A stretch of 64,000 nt of DNA from Clostridium sp. D43t1_170807_H7 (GCF_015555905.1 NZ_JADNLK010000007.1:57138-121137); one strand, 5' to 3'; shown: positions 19,872-30,115, counted from the first letter of the stretch. The notes: generated from the letters alone by a model not told the origin. Program-made: numbers and translations.

Positions 19872-20540
19872 ATGGAGGTAAATAGATTAAGAAAAATACA
19901 AGATAATTTACTTATCTATAATAAACCATCAACATATTTAGAAGAAATAAAACCTTCTCTAAAAAATACTCCCTTAGAACCATTAATAAATTTAGAGAAA
20001 GTAGAACAAAATAAAAAGTATCATCCAGAGGGCAATGTATGGAGTCATTTAAAACAAGTTGTTGATATAGCAGCTAAAGTAAAAGAATATGCTAATGATA
20101 AAGGAACTTTTATGTTAGGGGCTTTATTACATGATTTAGGAAAAGGAACTACAACTAAAAAAAATAAACAAGGTAGAATAATATCATATAATCATGATAT
20201 TGAAGGAGAAAAAATAGTAGATAAAATATTAACATATTATGGTTATGAAAAGTGTGAAAAACAAAGAATTTTAAATTTAGTAAAATATCATATGCATCAT
20301 CTTTATATAATTAAAAATTTACCATTTGCTAGAACAAGTGAATTAGTAAAAGAGGTAGATTTAAATGATATGATTTTAATGTTTGTAAGCGATAGATTAG
20401 GAAGAGGTCAAGTTGAAAAAGAAAACAAGTTAAGTGAAATTGAAGATATTCAAGAAGTTATAAGAATATTAGAGAGAAATTATAGTTTAGATTTAAATGA
20501 AATAAAAGAAAAAATTAAAAAAATAAAAAAAATTATATAA
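19872..20540 (+). CDS. HD-domain phosphohydrolase
   Basis: A 222-residue soluble protein with a single HD domain: His in WSHLKQV (about 57), the HD pair in LLHDLGKG (about 80), YNHDIEG (about 101), and the closing Asp in FVSDRLGRG. It resembles the HD domain at the end of bacterial CCA-adding enzymes but has no nucleotidyltransferase domain, so the substrate is unknown. GGAGGAAACC precedes the ATG. The C-terminus is a Lys/Ile-rich helix. Confidence 0.85.
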   Translation: MEVNRLRKIQDNLLIYNKPSTYLEEIKPSLKNTPLEPLINLEKVEQNKKYHPEGNVWSHLKQVVDIAAKVKEYANDKGTFMLGALLHDLGKGTTTKKNKQGRIISYNHDIEGEKIVDKILTYYGYEKCEKQRILNLVKYHMHHLYIIKNLPFARTSELVKEVDLNDMILMFVSDRLGRGQVEKENKLSEIEDIQEVIRILERNYSLDLNEIKEKIKKIKKII

Positions 20541-20625
20541 AAGTATAATTTACATATATTCAATTATGAATATACTTGAAAATTCCATCATATTATTAAC
20601 ATATAACAATATGGAGGTGTTTTCA

Positions 20626-21261
20626 GTGAATATAATAAGTAAATTAAGCTTAAATAAAAAGGAAAATAAGTTTTTTTATTTAATGGTTTTTATATTTTTC
20701 TGTGTAGGAATAGCATTAGGTACATATATAGTGAAATATATGAATGCAAATGATGCAAGTGATCTTACAAGCTATTTTTCTACATTTACAGAGAGCATTG
20801 TTAAAGAGCCGGTAAATAGTAAAGCATTGTTATTAAATGTACTTAAGAAAAATTTAATACTAATAACAATAATAATAGCATTATCATTTACGGTATTTGG
20901 TACACCTGTAATTTTACTTGTAGATCTTATTAAAGGATTTACATTAGGGTATACCTTTAGTTTTCTAATTTCAACCTTTGAAGGAAAAGGATTATGGCTT
21001 GCTTTAGCCTCCACAATACCACAGAATATTATTTATATTCCTTGTTTTATTGCATTAAGTATAGTTGGAATTGAATTTTCTTCAACAAAACTTAAAGAAA
21101 GGTTCTTTAATAAAGGTAAAGTAAATACAATAGTAGAGAGAGAACTAATTTTTAAGATAGGGGTATTTGCATGTATATTTATTATTGGTACTTTTATTGA
21201 AGCATATATTTGTCCAAATATCATTAAGTTCGTAGTAACAAATGTTTATAAAGTTGTTTAA
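20626..21261 (+). CDS. spoIIM: Stage II sporulation protein M
   Basis: A membrane subunit of the DMP peptidoglycan-remodelling complex (SpoIID-SpoIIM-SpoIIP) that drives engulfment. The 211-residue protein has four or five membrane helices with the family segment GFTLGYTFSFLISTFEGKGLWLA split by short loops. The start is a GTG at 20626, with GGAGGTG six bases before it; this gives the usual family length, and ATG codons upstream lack a ribosome site. It is followed by the xerD-locus gene. Confidence 0.9.
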   Translation: MNIISKLSLNKKENKFFYLMVFIFFCVGIALGTYIVKYMNANDASDLTSYFSTFTESIVKEPVNSKALLLNVLKKNLILITIIIALSFTVFGTPVILLVDLIKGFTLGYTFSFLISTFEGKGLWLALASTIPQNIIYIPCFIALSIVGIEFSSTKLKERFFNKGKVNTIVERELIFKIGVFACIFIIGTFIEAYICPNIIKFVVTNVYKVV

Positions 21262-21335
21262 TAAATAGATAATTATAAAAGGAAATTAAAAGCAAGTGTC
21301 GAATAATAATAAATAAGGTGGGAATGGGGAGAATT

Positions 21336-22214
21336 ATGAAAGAAATAGTAAATGAATATAGGGAGTCATTACTTGAAAGTCATAAAAGTGATAATACTGT
21401 TTATGCTTATGTAACTGATGTTAATTTGTATATTAAATATCTAAATAGTAAAGATATATATTTAGATGAAACTGATAATGTAACATTTAAAAATTATATA
21501 GATCATCTTTTAGAAGAGGGAAAATCTGAAAGGTCTATAAGTAGAATTGTTATTAGTTTAAGAAGTTTTTATAATTATTTAAAAGAGCAAAAAATAATTC
21601 GAGATATACCAAAGATATATTATAAGAGTACGGATCAATCTAAAAAGCTTCCAGAAATATTAACTGTGGAGGAAGTAGATAAGATAATTAAAATAGTTGA
21701 TAAAGATTGTAATAAGGGCATAAGAGACAATGCTTTATTAGAGTTAATGTATGCAACTGGTATGAAAGTTTCAGAAATAATTAATCTATCAGTAGAGGAT
21801 GTAAACCTTGATTTGCTCTATGTTAGATGTCATGATAATAAAAATTATGAAAGACTTATACCAATAGGTAGAAGTGCAGAAGCCGCATTAAAGGATTATT
21901 TGGCTATAAGAGATATGATTGCTTCAGCTGGAGTACCAAATTTATTTGTAAATTTAAATGGTAATCAGTTAACTAGGCAAGGTGTTTGGAGAATAGTAAA
22001 AGAGTATTCTCATAAAGCTGGAATAAATAAGGATGTTAATTTAAATACCTTTAGACATTCTTTTGCAGTACATTTATTACAAAATGGAGCAAATGTAAGG
22101 GCAGTACAAAAGCTTTTAGGAAATCAAGTATTAACTTATATGGATACTTACTATGAGATAATAAATAATGATAAAATAAACTTAGTTTATAAGAACTCCC
22201 ATCCAAGAGCTTAA
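21336..22214 (+). CDS. Xer-type tyrosine recombinase fold with altered active site
   Basis: Located between spoIIM and deoB, the usual place of xerD in Firmicutes. It has the N-terminal SAM-like core-binding domain (1-100) and a C-terminal recombinase domain (about 105-292). Of the usual R-K-H-R-H-Y set, the first Arg is Lys (MKVSE, K144), the HxxR His is Asn (NTFR, N237-R240) and the LLGH His is Asn (LLGN, N263). R240 and a Tyr at 272/273 remain. It is therefore probably unable to act as a normal dif recombinase. Start ATG 21336, with GGGGAG upstream. Confidence 0.85.
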   Translation: MKEIVNEYRESLLESHKSDNTVYAYVTDVNLYIKYLNSKDIYLDETDNVTFKNYIDHLLEEGKSERSISRIVISLRSFYNYLKEQKIIRDIPKIYYKSTDQSKKLPEILTVEEVDKIIKIVDKDCNKGIRDNALLELMYATGMKVSEIINLSVEDVNLDLLYVRCHDNKNYERLIPIGRSAEAALKDYLAIRDMIASAGVPNLFVNLNGNQLTRQGVWRIVKEYSHKAGINKDVNLNTFRHSFAVHLLQNGANVRAVQKLLGNQVLTYMDTYYEIINNDKINLVYKNSHPRA

Positions 22215-22258
22215 GGGCTTTGAAAAAAGGGGCTTTATGTACGAAAGGAGAAAACAAT

Positions 22259-23431
22259 ATGAAAAGAGCTATATTAGTTGTATTAGATAGTGTTGGAGTT
22301 GGAGAATTAAAAGATGCAAAGATTTATGGCGACGAAGGAAGTCATACATTAGATAATGTATATAAATCATGTAAAGGTCTTGAAATAAATGAATTAGAAA
22401 AATTAGGAATAGGTAATATAGAAGGTGTAAATGCTCCTAAAAAATGTGATAAGGCAATAGGAGCCTTTGGTAGATGTGAAGAAGCATCAAAAGGAAAAGA
22501 TACAGTAACAGGACACTGGGAAATAAGTGGAGTTATACTTGAAGAACCTTTAAATACTTATCCACAAGGATTTTCTGATGATATAATAAATGAATTTAAG
22601 AAAAGAGCAAATGTTGAAGGTATATTAGGAAATATAGTAGCTTCAGGAACTCAAATAATTGAAGATTTGGGAGAAGAGCATGTAAAGACTGGATACCCTA
22701 TTATATATACTTCTGCAGATAGTGTATTCCAAATTGCTGCACATGAAGATGTTATTCCGGTTGAAAAATTATATGAAATGTGTGAAATAGCAAGAAATAT
22801 GCTTGTTGATAAATGGGCGGTAGGAAGAGTTATTGCAAGACCTTTCGTTGGTGAAGCTCCAAACTTTAAAAGAACTTCAAACAGAAGAGATTATGCATTA
22901 GATCCATTTAATAAAACTATGCTTGAATATTTAAAGGATGCAAATTATGAAGTTGCAGCCGTTGGTAAGATAGAAGACATTTACAACAAAAAGGGTATTA
23001 CAAGTGCAGTTCATACTAAGAGTAATATGGATGGTGTAGATAAGACTTTAGAATATATGGACACTGTAAAAGAAGGACTTATCTTTACAAATTTAGTTGA
23101 CTTTGATATGTTGTATGGACATAGAAATGATCCAGCGGGATATGGAAAAGCGCTTGAAGATTTTGATAATAGATTACAAGAAATCTATAGTAAAATGGGC
23201 GAAGAAGATATCCTTATAATTACAGCAGACCACGGCTGCGATCCAACTACTAGCAGCACAGATCACTCAAGAGAACACATACCAGTTCTTATATATGGTA
23301 AAAATGTTAAACCAGGTGTTAACATTGGAACAAGAGAAACATTCGCTGATATAGGAAAAACTATATTAGATTTCTTTAATGTACAAAATGAATTAGTAGG
23401 TAAAAGTTTCTTGAAGGATATAGTAAAGTAG
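22259..23431 (+). CDS. deoB: Phosphopentomutase
   Basis: Interconverts ribose/deoxyribose 1- and 5-phosphates, feeding nucleoside breakdown into central metabolism. The 390-residue alkaline-phosphatase-fold enzyme has metal-binding LDSVGVGE at the N-terminus, GKDTVTGHWE (about 80), TADHGCDPT (about 322) and DHSREH. The ATG at 22259 fits AAAGGAG; in-frame upstream codons lack a site. It forms an operon with the pyrimidine phosphorylase 18 bp downstream. Confidence 0.96.
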   Translation: MKRAILVVLDSVGVGELKDAKIYGDEGSHTLDNVYKSCKGLEINELEKLGIGNIEGVNAPKKCDKAIGAFGRCEEASKGKDTVTGHWEISGVILEEPLNTYPQGFSDDIINEFKKRANVEGILGNIVASGTQIIEDLGEEHVKTGYPIIYTSADSVFQIAAHEDVIPVEKLYEMCEIARNMLVDKWAVGRVIARPFVGEAPNFKRTSNRRDYALDPFNKTMLEYLKDANYEVAAVGKIEDIYNKKGITSAVHTKSNMDGVDKTLEYMDTVKEGLIFTNLVDFDMLYGHRNDPAGYGKALEDFDNRLQEIYSKMGEEDILIITADHGCDPTTSSTDHSREHIPVLIYGKNVKPGVNIGTRETFADIGKTILDFFNVQNELVGKSFLKDIVK

Positions 23432-23449
23432 CTGGAGGAGGAAAGACTT

Positions 23450-24754
23450 ATGAGAATGTATGATCTAATTATGAAGAAAAGAAAAGGTGAAGAATTAACA
23501 ACAGAAGAAATAAACTTTTTTGTTGATGGATTTACTAAAGGAGAAATACCTGATTATCAAGCATCAGCAATGCTTATGGCAATTTTCTTCAATAAGATGA
23601 ATAAGAGAGAAACAGCAGATTTAACTAATGCTATGGTTGAGTCTGGAGATAAAATAGATTTAAGCAATATAAAAGGTATAAAAGTAGATAAACACTCTAC
23701 AGGTGGAGTTGGAGATAAAACTTCAATTTCTTTAACTCCTTTAGTAGCATCACTTGGGATTCCAGTTGCTAAAATGTCAGGAAGAGGCCTTGGGCACACT
23801 GGAGGAACTATTGATAAGCTAGAAACATTTAAAGGATTTTCAGTTGAACTAACAGAAGAGCAATTTATGGAAAATGTTAATAAAATTAATATTGCTATAA
23901 TGGGGCAAAGTGGAAACTTAGTTCCTGCAGATAAGAAATTATATGCATTAAGAGATGTTACGGCAACAGTTGATAATATGTCTTTAATTGCATCAAGCAT
24001 AATGAGTAAAAAATTAGCTTCAGGAGCAGATGCAATAGTTTTAGATGTTAAAGTTGGTGATGGTGCATTTATGAAAACACCAGAAACAGCTAAAGAATTA
24101 GCACAAGAAATGGTTGATATAGGAAAGCATTTAGGAAGAGAAACTATTGGAGTTATATCTGATATGGATCAACCTTTAGGATATGCTATTGGAAATAGCT
24201 TAGAAGTTATAGAAGCTATAGAATTATTAAAAGGTAATGGGCCTAAGGACCTTTTAGAATTAACATTAACAATTGGTTCAAATATGTTACTTTGTGCTAA
24301 AATGGCAGAAAGTGAAGAAGAAGCAAGAAAAATGCTTATGGAAAATATAGAAAATGGAAAAGGATTAGAAAAGCTTAAGGACTTTGTTAAGGCACAAGGT
24401 GGAGATATTAGCCCAATTGATGACTATAGCAAGTTCCCTCAAGCAAAATATGTAGAGAAAGTTACTTCACCTGTAGATGGTTATATAACAAAAATTCATG
24501 CAGAAGCATTTGGCCTTATAGCAATGGAATTAGGAGCAGGTCGTGCAACTAAAGAAAGTGAAATTGATTTAGCTGTAGGAATTGTTTTAAATAAAAAAAG
24601 AGGCGAAAAAGTTAATAAAGGAGATGTTCTAGCATACATACATTCAAATAGTGAAGAGAAAATTGAAAAGGCTAGAAAAAGCATCTTAGAGAATATAGTT
24701 ATTGAAGATAGCTATGATTTAAATATACCATTAATATATGATATAGTAAGATAA
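23450..24754 (+). CDS. pdp: Pyrimidine-nucleoside phosphorylase
   Basis: Phosphorolyses thymidine/uridine to base and (deoxy)ribose 1-phosphate, which DeoB then isomerises. The 434-residue thymidine-phosphorylase-family protein has [12 protein letters not shown] (about 81, phosphate site), the family segment [17 protein letters not shown] (about 110) and a C-terminal lipoyl-like domain. GGAGGAGG lies just before the ATG. It is the last gene before a terminator. Confidence 0.95.
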   Translation: MRMYDLIMKKRKGEELTTEEINFFVDGFTKGEIPDYQASAMLMAIFFNKMNKRETADLTNAMVESGDKIDLSNIKGIKVDKHSTGGVGDKTSISLTPLVASLGIPVAKMSGRGLGHTGGTIDKLETFKGFSVELTEEQFMENVNKINIAIMGQSGNLVPADKKLYALRDVTATVDNMSLIASSIMSKKLASGADAIVLDVKVGDGAFMKTPETAKELAQEMVDIGKHLGRETIGVISDMDQPLGYAIGNSLEVIEAIELLKGNGPKDLLELTLTIGSNMLLCAKMAESEEEARKMLMENIENGKGLEKLKDFVKAQGGDISPIDDYSKFPQAKYVEKVTSPVDGYITKIHAEAFGLIAMELGAGRATKESEIDLAVGIVLNKKRGEKVNKGDVLAYIHSNSEEKIEKARKSILENIVIEDSYDLNIPLIYDIVR

Positions 24755-24843
24755 TTTTATTAGTTAATTTTTAAGCTTAGCTTAGGATTGTTAGAGGGGA
24801 TTCCGGTAATCCAAGTGAGTTTTAGAATAACTTAATATTTATA

Positions 24844-24894
24844 AAATATGATAAAAAGAATTTAATATTCTCTTTATCATATTTTTATTTTTTT
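24844..24894 (+). terminator. Rho-independent terminator after pdp
   Basis: Arms AAATATGATAAA and TTTATCATATTT, then a T-rich tract. Confidence 0.85.
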
Positions 24895-24926
24895 AGGAAA
24901 TAATAAGCTTAAAAGGAGGAGAACAA

Positions 24927-26141
24927 ATGAAAAAGAAAATATTTAACAAAATCTCTATTATTCTTTTATGTTTATTATGTTTAAATACAGTTATTCCAAT
25001 TGCTGCAGTTAAAGAAAACTCAGAAGAAGTATATCCAAATGAGATTTATACTGCTTGTTTAGAGGAAGGAATGAATGTAGATGCAAAATCTGCATTGCTT
25101 ATTGAGCCTATAAGTGGAGCAGTATTGTATGAAAAGAATCCAGACGAAAAGTTTGCACCAGCATCTGTTACAAAGATAATGACAATGTTACTTGCAATGG
25201 AAGCTGTTGATAGTGGAAAAATAAGTTTGGATGATAAAATTATTTGTAGTGAAAATGCTAAAAAAATGGGCGGAAGCACTATGCTTCTTGATGTAGGCGA
25301 AGTAAGAACAGTAGAAGAAATCCTAAAAGGTATAGCTATTGCTTCAGGAAACGACGCTGCTGTTGCTATGGCAGAATTTCTAAGTGGATCAACAGATGAG
25401 TTTGTAAAAGCTATGAATGAACGTGCTAAAGAATTAGGTATGACAAATACAACATTTAAAAATTGTAATGGTTTGCCAGAAGAGGGACATGTGACAACTG
25501 CAAGAGATATTTCTATAATGTCATTAGAACTATTAAAACACCCTACAATATTAAAATATAGTGGTACATATATGGAAACTATATCTGAAGGAAGAAAGAG
25601 CCCAATAGAATTAGTGAACCATAATAAATTAGTTCGTTTCTTTGATGGTTGTGATGGATTAAAAACAGGATTTACACAAGAAGCTAAGTACTGTATAAGC
25701 GCTACAGCTGTTAGAAATAATGTTAGAATGCTTGCAGTAATAATGGGAGCTCCAACATATAAAGTTAGAAACCGTGATGCAAGTATGCTTATGAATTATG
25801 GATTCTCTAAATACGAAGGCAAGAAATTATTTAATAAAGATGATGATGTAGAAACTGTTTATTTAGGCAAGAGCAATGATAGATTCTTTATAGCTAAAGC
25901 AAAGGATGATTTAATTATTGTTACTTTAAAAGGTAGTGATGGAGAACCAATAAATAAAATAGTATTAGATGAAATGAAAGATAGTTACACAGAAGGTGAA
26001 GTTATAGGAAAGTGTGAAGTATATCTAGATGATCAAAAGGTTGGAGAAGTTGAACTATATTGTGATAGAGATGTTGAAAAAGGCGGATTCATAGATAATT
26101 TAAAGAATAATATGAAAAATTTATTTAAAAAAGGTGTTTAA
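24927..26141 (+). CDS. dacF: D-alanyl-D-alanine carboxypeptidase, DacF-type
   Basis: Trims the terminal D-Ala of peptidoglycan stem peptides, outside the membrane. The 404-residue low-molecular-weight PBP has a signal peptide (about 1-28), SxxK in ASVTK (about 81), SGN (about 145), KTG in LKTGFT (about 247) and a C-terminal beta domain ending in an amphipathic membrane anchor (residues about 385-404). It is DacF-like by sequence; the spoIIA genes that often follow dacF are not here. Confidence 0.92.
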   Translation: MKKKIFNKISIILLCLLCLNTVIPIAAVKENSEEVYPNEIYTACLEEGMNVDAKSALLIEPISGAVLYEKNPDEKFAPASVTKIMTMLLAMEAVDSGKISLDDKIICSENAKKMGGSTMLLDVGEVRTVEEILKGIAIASGNDAAVAMAEFLSGSTDEFVKAMNERAKELGMTNTTFKNCNGLPEEGHVTTARDISIMSLELLKHPTILKYSGTYMETISEGRKSPIELVNHNKLVRFFDGCDGLKTGFTQEAKYCISATAVRNNVRMLAVIMGAPTYKVRNRDASMLMNYGFSKYEGKKLFNKDDDVETVYLGKSNDRFFIAKAKDDLIIVTLKGSDGEPINKIVLDEMKDSYTEGEVIGKCEVYLDDQKVGEVELYCDRDVEKGGFIDNLKNNMKNLFKKGV

Positions 26142-26159
26142 AGAAAATTAACATATTTA

Positions 26160-26202
26160 AAGAGATTAAAACATTTATATAATGGATTAATCTCTTTTTT
26201 TA
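26160..26202 (+). terminator. Rho-independent terminator after dacF
   Basis: Arms AAGAGATTAA and TTAATCTCTT with a T-tract. Confidence 0.85.
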
Positions 26203-26234
26203 TATTAAAATGTAAATGTGGGAAGGTGAGTGTT

Positions 26235-26855
26235 TTGAATAAAAAGATAATATGCGCTATTATTATGCTAGGATTATTAACTGGTTGTTCAAGTAATAAT
26301 AATGATGTAAATAGCAATAATAATACAAATAATGAAATTGTAGAAGTTGAAAATATAGTAGAAGAGCCTAAAGTTTATACACAATTTACAGCCCTTGGGA
26401 AAACATATGAATCTAGTAAAGATATAAATACACTAAATGATGGAGATTTAATATATCATGATTATGGAGATATTCCATATGTTGAAGGTGAATATAATGA
26501 AGTTGATTTTGGATTAAATTTACTAACAGAATATTTAGCTAAAAATCAAGGAGTATATGATTTTATTGTAAGTGACTGGGATAGCACAAGTGATGAAGTT
26601 GAACTTATTTCAGGTGAAGAAAAAGAAAGCATTATGCAAAATGTATATTTTTTAGGTGAGCAATTTGAAGTAGGGGAAGATGACCCTATTTACTTTAAAG
26701 TAGATAAAGTAATTTTACAAGAGAAATTAGAAGATCAAGTAACATTAGAGTTTAGAGGATACTTATCTGCTACTAATGGGAATTTTAGACCATTAGGAAC
26801 ATTTACTGTTACTGTATATACAAAAGAAGATAAATTATATGGATCAATATTATAG
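26235..26855 (+). CDS. Predicted lipoprotein of unknown function
   Basis: A 206-residue exported protein. The start is a TTG at 26235 with AAGGTG six bases upstream; a GTG at 26226 lies inside that site. A short charged N-terminus, a hydrophobic stretch and the lipobox LLTGC place the acylated Cys near residue 17, followed by an Asn-rich linker typical of surface lipoproteins. The acidic C-terminal domain (about 45-206) matches no family I recognise. Monocistronic between two terminators. Confidence 0.75.
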   Translation: MNKKIICAIIMLGLLTGCSSNNNDVNSNNNTNNEIVEVENIVEEPKVYTQFTALGKTYESSKDINTLNDGDLIYHDYGDIPYVEGEYNEVDFGLNLLTEYLAKNQGVYDFIVSDWDSTSDEVELISGEEKESIMQNVYFLGEQFEVGEDDPIYFKVDKVILQEKLEDQVTLEFRGYLSATNGNFRPLGTFTVTVYTKEDKLYGSIL

Positions 26856-26856
26856 G

Positions 26857-26878
26857 GCTATAAAAATAGCTTTTTTTT
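26857..26878 (+). terminator. Rho-independent terminator
   Basis: Short stem GCTAT/ATAGC followed by eight T. Confidence 0.75.
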
Positions 26879-26995
26879 CTATTAGCATATAGTTAAAAAT
26901 TATATATAATAAAAAAATAATGGATTTTGTTTTCAGTTAAATAATGGTAGAATATAGTTGTATAAATAAATGTTATGAATTTAGGAGGAATATAT

Positions 26996-27709
26996 ATGTC
27001 AATATTAAAAAGATTTACTGATATAATGTCATCTAACATTAATGCTTTATTAGATAAAGCTGAAGATCCAGTTAAAATGATAGATCAATTAATGAGAAAT
27101 TTAAATGATGACTTAAATAAGGTTAAAGCAGAAACTGCATCAATTATGGCAGAGGAAACTAGAGCTAAAAGAGAAGTTGATGAATGTCAAAGTGATGTAA
27201 ACAAGATGTTAGACTATGCAAAAAGAGCTGTAGAGGCAGGGAATGATGATGATGCAAGACAATTCTTAGCTAAAAAAGCATCATTAACAGAAAAGTTAAC
27301 AGTACTTAATACTAAATATGAAGCAGCAAAAGCTAATTCTGAAAAGATGAAGCAAATGTATAATAAATTAAGTAGGCAAATAGAAGAGCTTAATGAAAGA
27401 AGAAGTACAATTAAAGCAAAAATGGCAACTGCAAAAATGCAAGAAAGAATTAATAAAATGGGTTCTTCAATTAACAACTCTGCTTCAAGTATAGATTCTT
27501 TTAGTAGAATGGAAGAAAAGGCTAATAGAATGTTAGATGAAGCTAATGCAATGGCTGAATTAAATTCAAAACTAACAGATAGTATAGATGATTTAATGAG
27601 TAAATATGACACTAATAATTCTTCAGTAGAAGATGAACTAGCAGCTCTAAAAGGCTCTAGCAATAATGTAATTGAAGATGAATTAGCTAAACTTAAAGAA
27701 GATAAATAA
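26996..27709 (+). CDS. pspA: PspA/IM30 family membrane-stress protein
   Basis: A 237-residue, almost entirely helical coiled-coil protein of the ESCRT-III-like PspA/Vipp1 family, which coats and stabilises damaged membranes. The opening ILKRFTDIMSSNINALLDKAEDP and the following QLMRNLNDDLNKVKAE are typical. The start ATG at 26996 has AGGAGG. It is followed at 38 bp by an SPFH/zinc-ribbon gene, as in the B. subtilis pspA-ydjGHI locus. Confidence 0.93.
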   Translation: MSILKRFTDIMSSNINALLDKAEDPVKMIDQLMRNLNDDLNKVKAETASIMAEETRAKREVDECQSDVNKMLDYAKRAVEAGNDDDARQFLAKKASLTEKLTVLNTKYEAAKANSEKMKQMYNKLSRQIEELNERRSTIKAKMATAKMQERINKMGSSINNSASSIDSFSRMEEKANRMLDEANAMAELNSKLTDSIDDLMSKYDTNNSSVEDELAALKGSSNNVIEDELAKLKEDK

Positions 27710-27747
27710 TAAGTCAATGCTAGTATAAATAGCAGGAGGGATAATCA

Positions 27748-28797
27748 ATGGGATTATTTAGTAATCAATTGTTAGATGTAATTGAATGGAATGAAACAAG
27801 AAATGACGTTATTTTTTGGAAATGGAAAAATAGCGAAATAAAAAAGAATAGTAGATTGATTATAAGACCAGGTCAAGATGCTATATTTATGCATAATGGA
27901 AAAGTTGAAGGTGTTTTTACAGAAGAGGGTAATTACGAAATTGAAACAGAGATACTTCCATTTTTATCAACATTAAAGGGATTTAAGTTTGGGTTTAAAT
28001 CAGGTCTTAAGGCTGAAGTTTTATTTATAAATACTAAAGAATTTTTAGTAAAATGGGGTACTAAAAGTCCAATTAATATTCAAGCACCAGGAATGCCAGG
28101 AGGAATGCCAATAAGAGCTTTTGGTTCATTTAATGTTAAAATAAGTGATCATATGGTTTTAATTGATAAAATTGCAGGAATTAAAAGCCAATTTACTGTA
28201 GATGATGTGAAGCAAAGAGCTTTAGCTGTAGTTGATCAACTTTTAATGAAGTGGATTGTTAGAGAAGGAAAGGATATGTTTAATTTACAAGCAAATTCCT
28301 TTGAAATAGCAAAAGGTATAAAAGCAGATTTAGACATGGAAATGATAAAAATAGGTCTAACTGTAACAACATTAAATATTGAAAACTTTAGCTATCCTGA
28401 TTCAGTACAAAATATGATTAATAAAAATGCCGCATATGGAATGGTAGGTAATATAGGACATTATCAAAATGTGGCTATGACTGAAGCTATGGAGAAAAAT
28501 CCCAATAGTAGTATGGCTAATATGGCTCAAGCTGGTATGGGAATGCAAATGGGAATTAATATGATGAATCAAATGAAAAAAAATATGGAATCAAGTTCAT
28601 CATTAAATAGTAATAAGAATACTTGTAAAAACTGTGGAGAAGGTTTAAGTGAAGGAGCAAAATTCTGTAGTAATTGTGGAACAAAGGTTGTGGCCAGCGA
28701 AAATACAGAAAAGAAAAATAAATTCTGTAGTGAATGTGGTGCAGTAATTAAGAGTGACTCAAAGTTCTGTGGTGAATGCGGAGCAAAGGTTAAATAA
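27748..28797 (+). CDS. SPFH-domain protein with C-terminal zinc ribbons (YdjI-like)
   Basis: A 349-residue protein. An N-terminal SPFH/band-7-like domain (about 1-225) is followed by a Met/Asn/Gln-rich linker and two zinc ribbons (CKNCG...CSNCG and CSECG...CGECG; each pair separated by about 12 residues). B. subtilis YdjI has the same first domain and recruits PspA to the membrane; there the zinc ribbon is in a separate protein (YdjG), so this gene looks like a fusion of the two roles. GGAGGG precedes the ATG. Confidence 0.85.
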   Translation: MGLFSNQLLDVIEWNETRNDVIFWKWKNSEIKKNSRLIIRPGQDAIFMHNGKVEGVFTEEGNYEIETEILPFLSTLKGFKFGFKSGLKAEVLFINTKEFLVKWGTKSPINIQAPGMPGGMPIRAFGSFNVKISDHMVLIDKIAGIKSQFTVDDVKQRALAVVDQLLMKWIVREGKDMFNLQANSFEIAKGIKADLDMEMIKIGLTVTTLNIENFSYPDSVQNMINKNAAYGMVGNIGHYQNVAMTEAMEKNPNSSMANMAQAGMGMQMGINMMNQMKKNMESSSSLNSNKNTCKNCGEGLSEGAKFCSNCGTKVVASENTEKKNKFCSECGAVIKSDSKFCGECGAKVK

Positions 28798-28871
28798 GGA
28801 AGTATTTTAATTGCTATTATAAGAAATACTATTAAATATAATATAGCTTTATTTAAATTTAGGAGAAACAA

Positions 28872-29483
28872 ATGATTATAAGTAAAGAGTTTTATAATAG
28901 AAGTGCCCTAGATGTTGCACAAGATTTACTTGGGAAAGTACTAGTTAGAGAAGTTGATGGGAAAATTTTAAAAGGAAAGATTGTTGAAACAGAAGCTTAT
29001 ATAGGAGCAATAGATAAAGCTTGTCATGCATATAATGGTCGTAGAACTAAGCGTACAGAAATACTATATGAGGATGCAGGAGTTTCATATATTTATTTTA
29101 TATATGGATTATACCATTGCTTTAATGTTGTTACTAATAAAAAGGATGTGGCTGAAGCTGTTTTAATTAGAGCTCTTGAACCAATTAACGAGTTCGATTA
29201 TATTTCTAAGATTAGGTATGATAAAAAATATGACCAACTTACAAAAACTCAATTAAAAAATTTAACTAACGGTCCATCAAAGTTATGTTTAGCTTATTTA
29301 TTAAATAAGGATTTAAATGCAGTAAAGCTTTATGAAAAAGGTGCTGTATATATTACAGATGGAAATAGTGAAAATTTTGAGATTGTTGAAAGTAAGAGAA
29401 TAGGAATAGATTATGCTGAAGAAGCAAAAGACTTCCTATGGAGATTTTATATAAAAGATAATAAGTATGTTTCTAAAAAATAA
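28872..29483 (+). CDS. 3-methyladenine DNA glycosylase, AAG family
   Basis: Removes alkylated and deaminated purines from DNA. The 203-residue protein has the AAG/MPG fold signatures ARDLLGK-like [19 protein letters not shown] (about 36, catalytic Glu), DKACHAYNG and [15 protein letters not shown] (about 75). The length is typical of the bacterial family. AGGAG precedes the ATG. Adjacent genes do not suggest a common pathway. Confidence 0.92.
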   Translation: MIISKEFYNRSALDVAQDLLGKVLVREVDGKILKGKIVETEAYIGAIDKACHAYNGRRTKRTEILYEDAGVSYIYFIYGLYHCFNVVTNKKDVAEAVLIRALEPINEFDYISKIRYDKKYDQLTKTQLKNLTNGPSKLCLAYLLNKDLNAVKLYEKGAVYITDGNSENFEIVESKRIGIDYAEEAKDFLWRFYIKDNKYVSKK

Positions 29484-29538
29484 TTTAGTTAAAAATTTTA
29501 ATTTATATAAAGTTTAGTAGAAGAGGGAGAAAATATAG

Positions 29539-29904
29539 ATGAGAGTAGCATTAATTGCACATGATAAGAAAAAAGATGAAATGGTCAATTTTGCAAAAGT
29601 AAATGAGGAAAGATTATCTAAATTAGAGCTTTATGCAACAGGAACTACTGGTTTAAGAATAATGGAAAATACTAATTTAGAGATTCATAGATTAAAAAGT
29701 GGTCCACTTGGTGGAGACCAACAAATAGGTGCATTAGTTTCTGAGCAAAAATTAGATTTAGTTATATTCTTAAGAGATCCATTAACATCACAACCACATG
29801 AACCAGATGTTAATGCATTGTTAAGGCTGTGTGATGTATATGCAATACCACTTGCAACAAATGTTTCTACAGCTCAATTAGTTTTAGATGCTTTACACAA
29901 ATAA
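29539..29904 (+). CDS. mgsA: Methylglyoxal synthase
   Basis: Converts dihydroxyacetone phosphate to methylglyoxal, a glycolytic overflow route. The 121-residue protein has the complete family pattern: ALIAHDKKK at the start, ATGTTG (phosphate site), [12 protein letters not shown] with the catalytic Asp, [14 protein letters not shown], and [15 protein letters not shown] lies upstream of the ATG, and a strong terminator follows. Confidence 0.96.
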   Translation: MRVALIAHDKKKDEMVNFAKVNEERLSKLELYATGTTGLRIMENTNLEIHRLKSGPLGGDQQIGALVSEQKLDLVIFLRDPLTSQPHEPDVNALLRLCDVYAIPLATNVSTAQLVLDALHK

Positions 29905-29923
29905 AAATAATAAAAGATAATTT

Positions 29924-29959
29924 AAAAAGGAGTTGCTAAAATAGCAGCTCCTTTTTGTT
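29924..29959 (+). terminator. Rho-independent terminator after mgsA
   Basis: Fourteen-base arms AAAAAGGAGTTGCT and AGCAGCTCCTTTTT around a five-base loop. Confidence 0.9.
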
Positions 29960-30115
29960 GTATAACGTTCACAATTTGGTGATACATTTACAATATTATT
30001 ATATGTATAAGATACTGTTAATATTCAAAAAGCACTTATGAAATAAAATCTGCATAAATGTTAGATATAAATCATAGAATTTTTTGAGAATAATAATAAG
30101 GGAAAGTAATAGATT

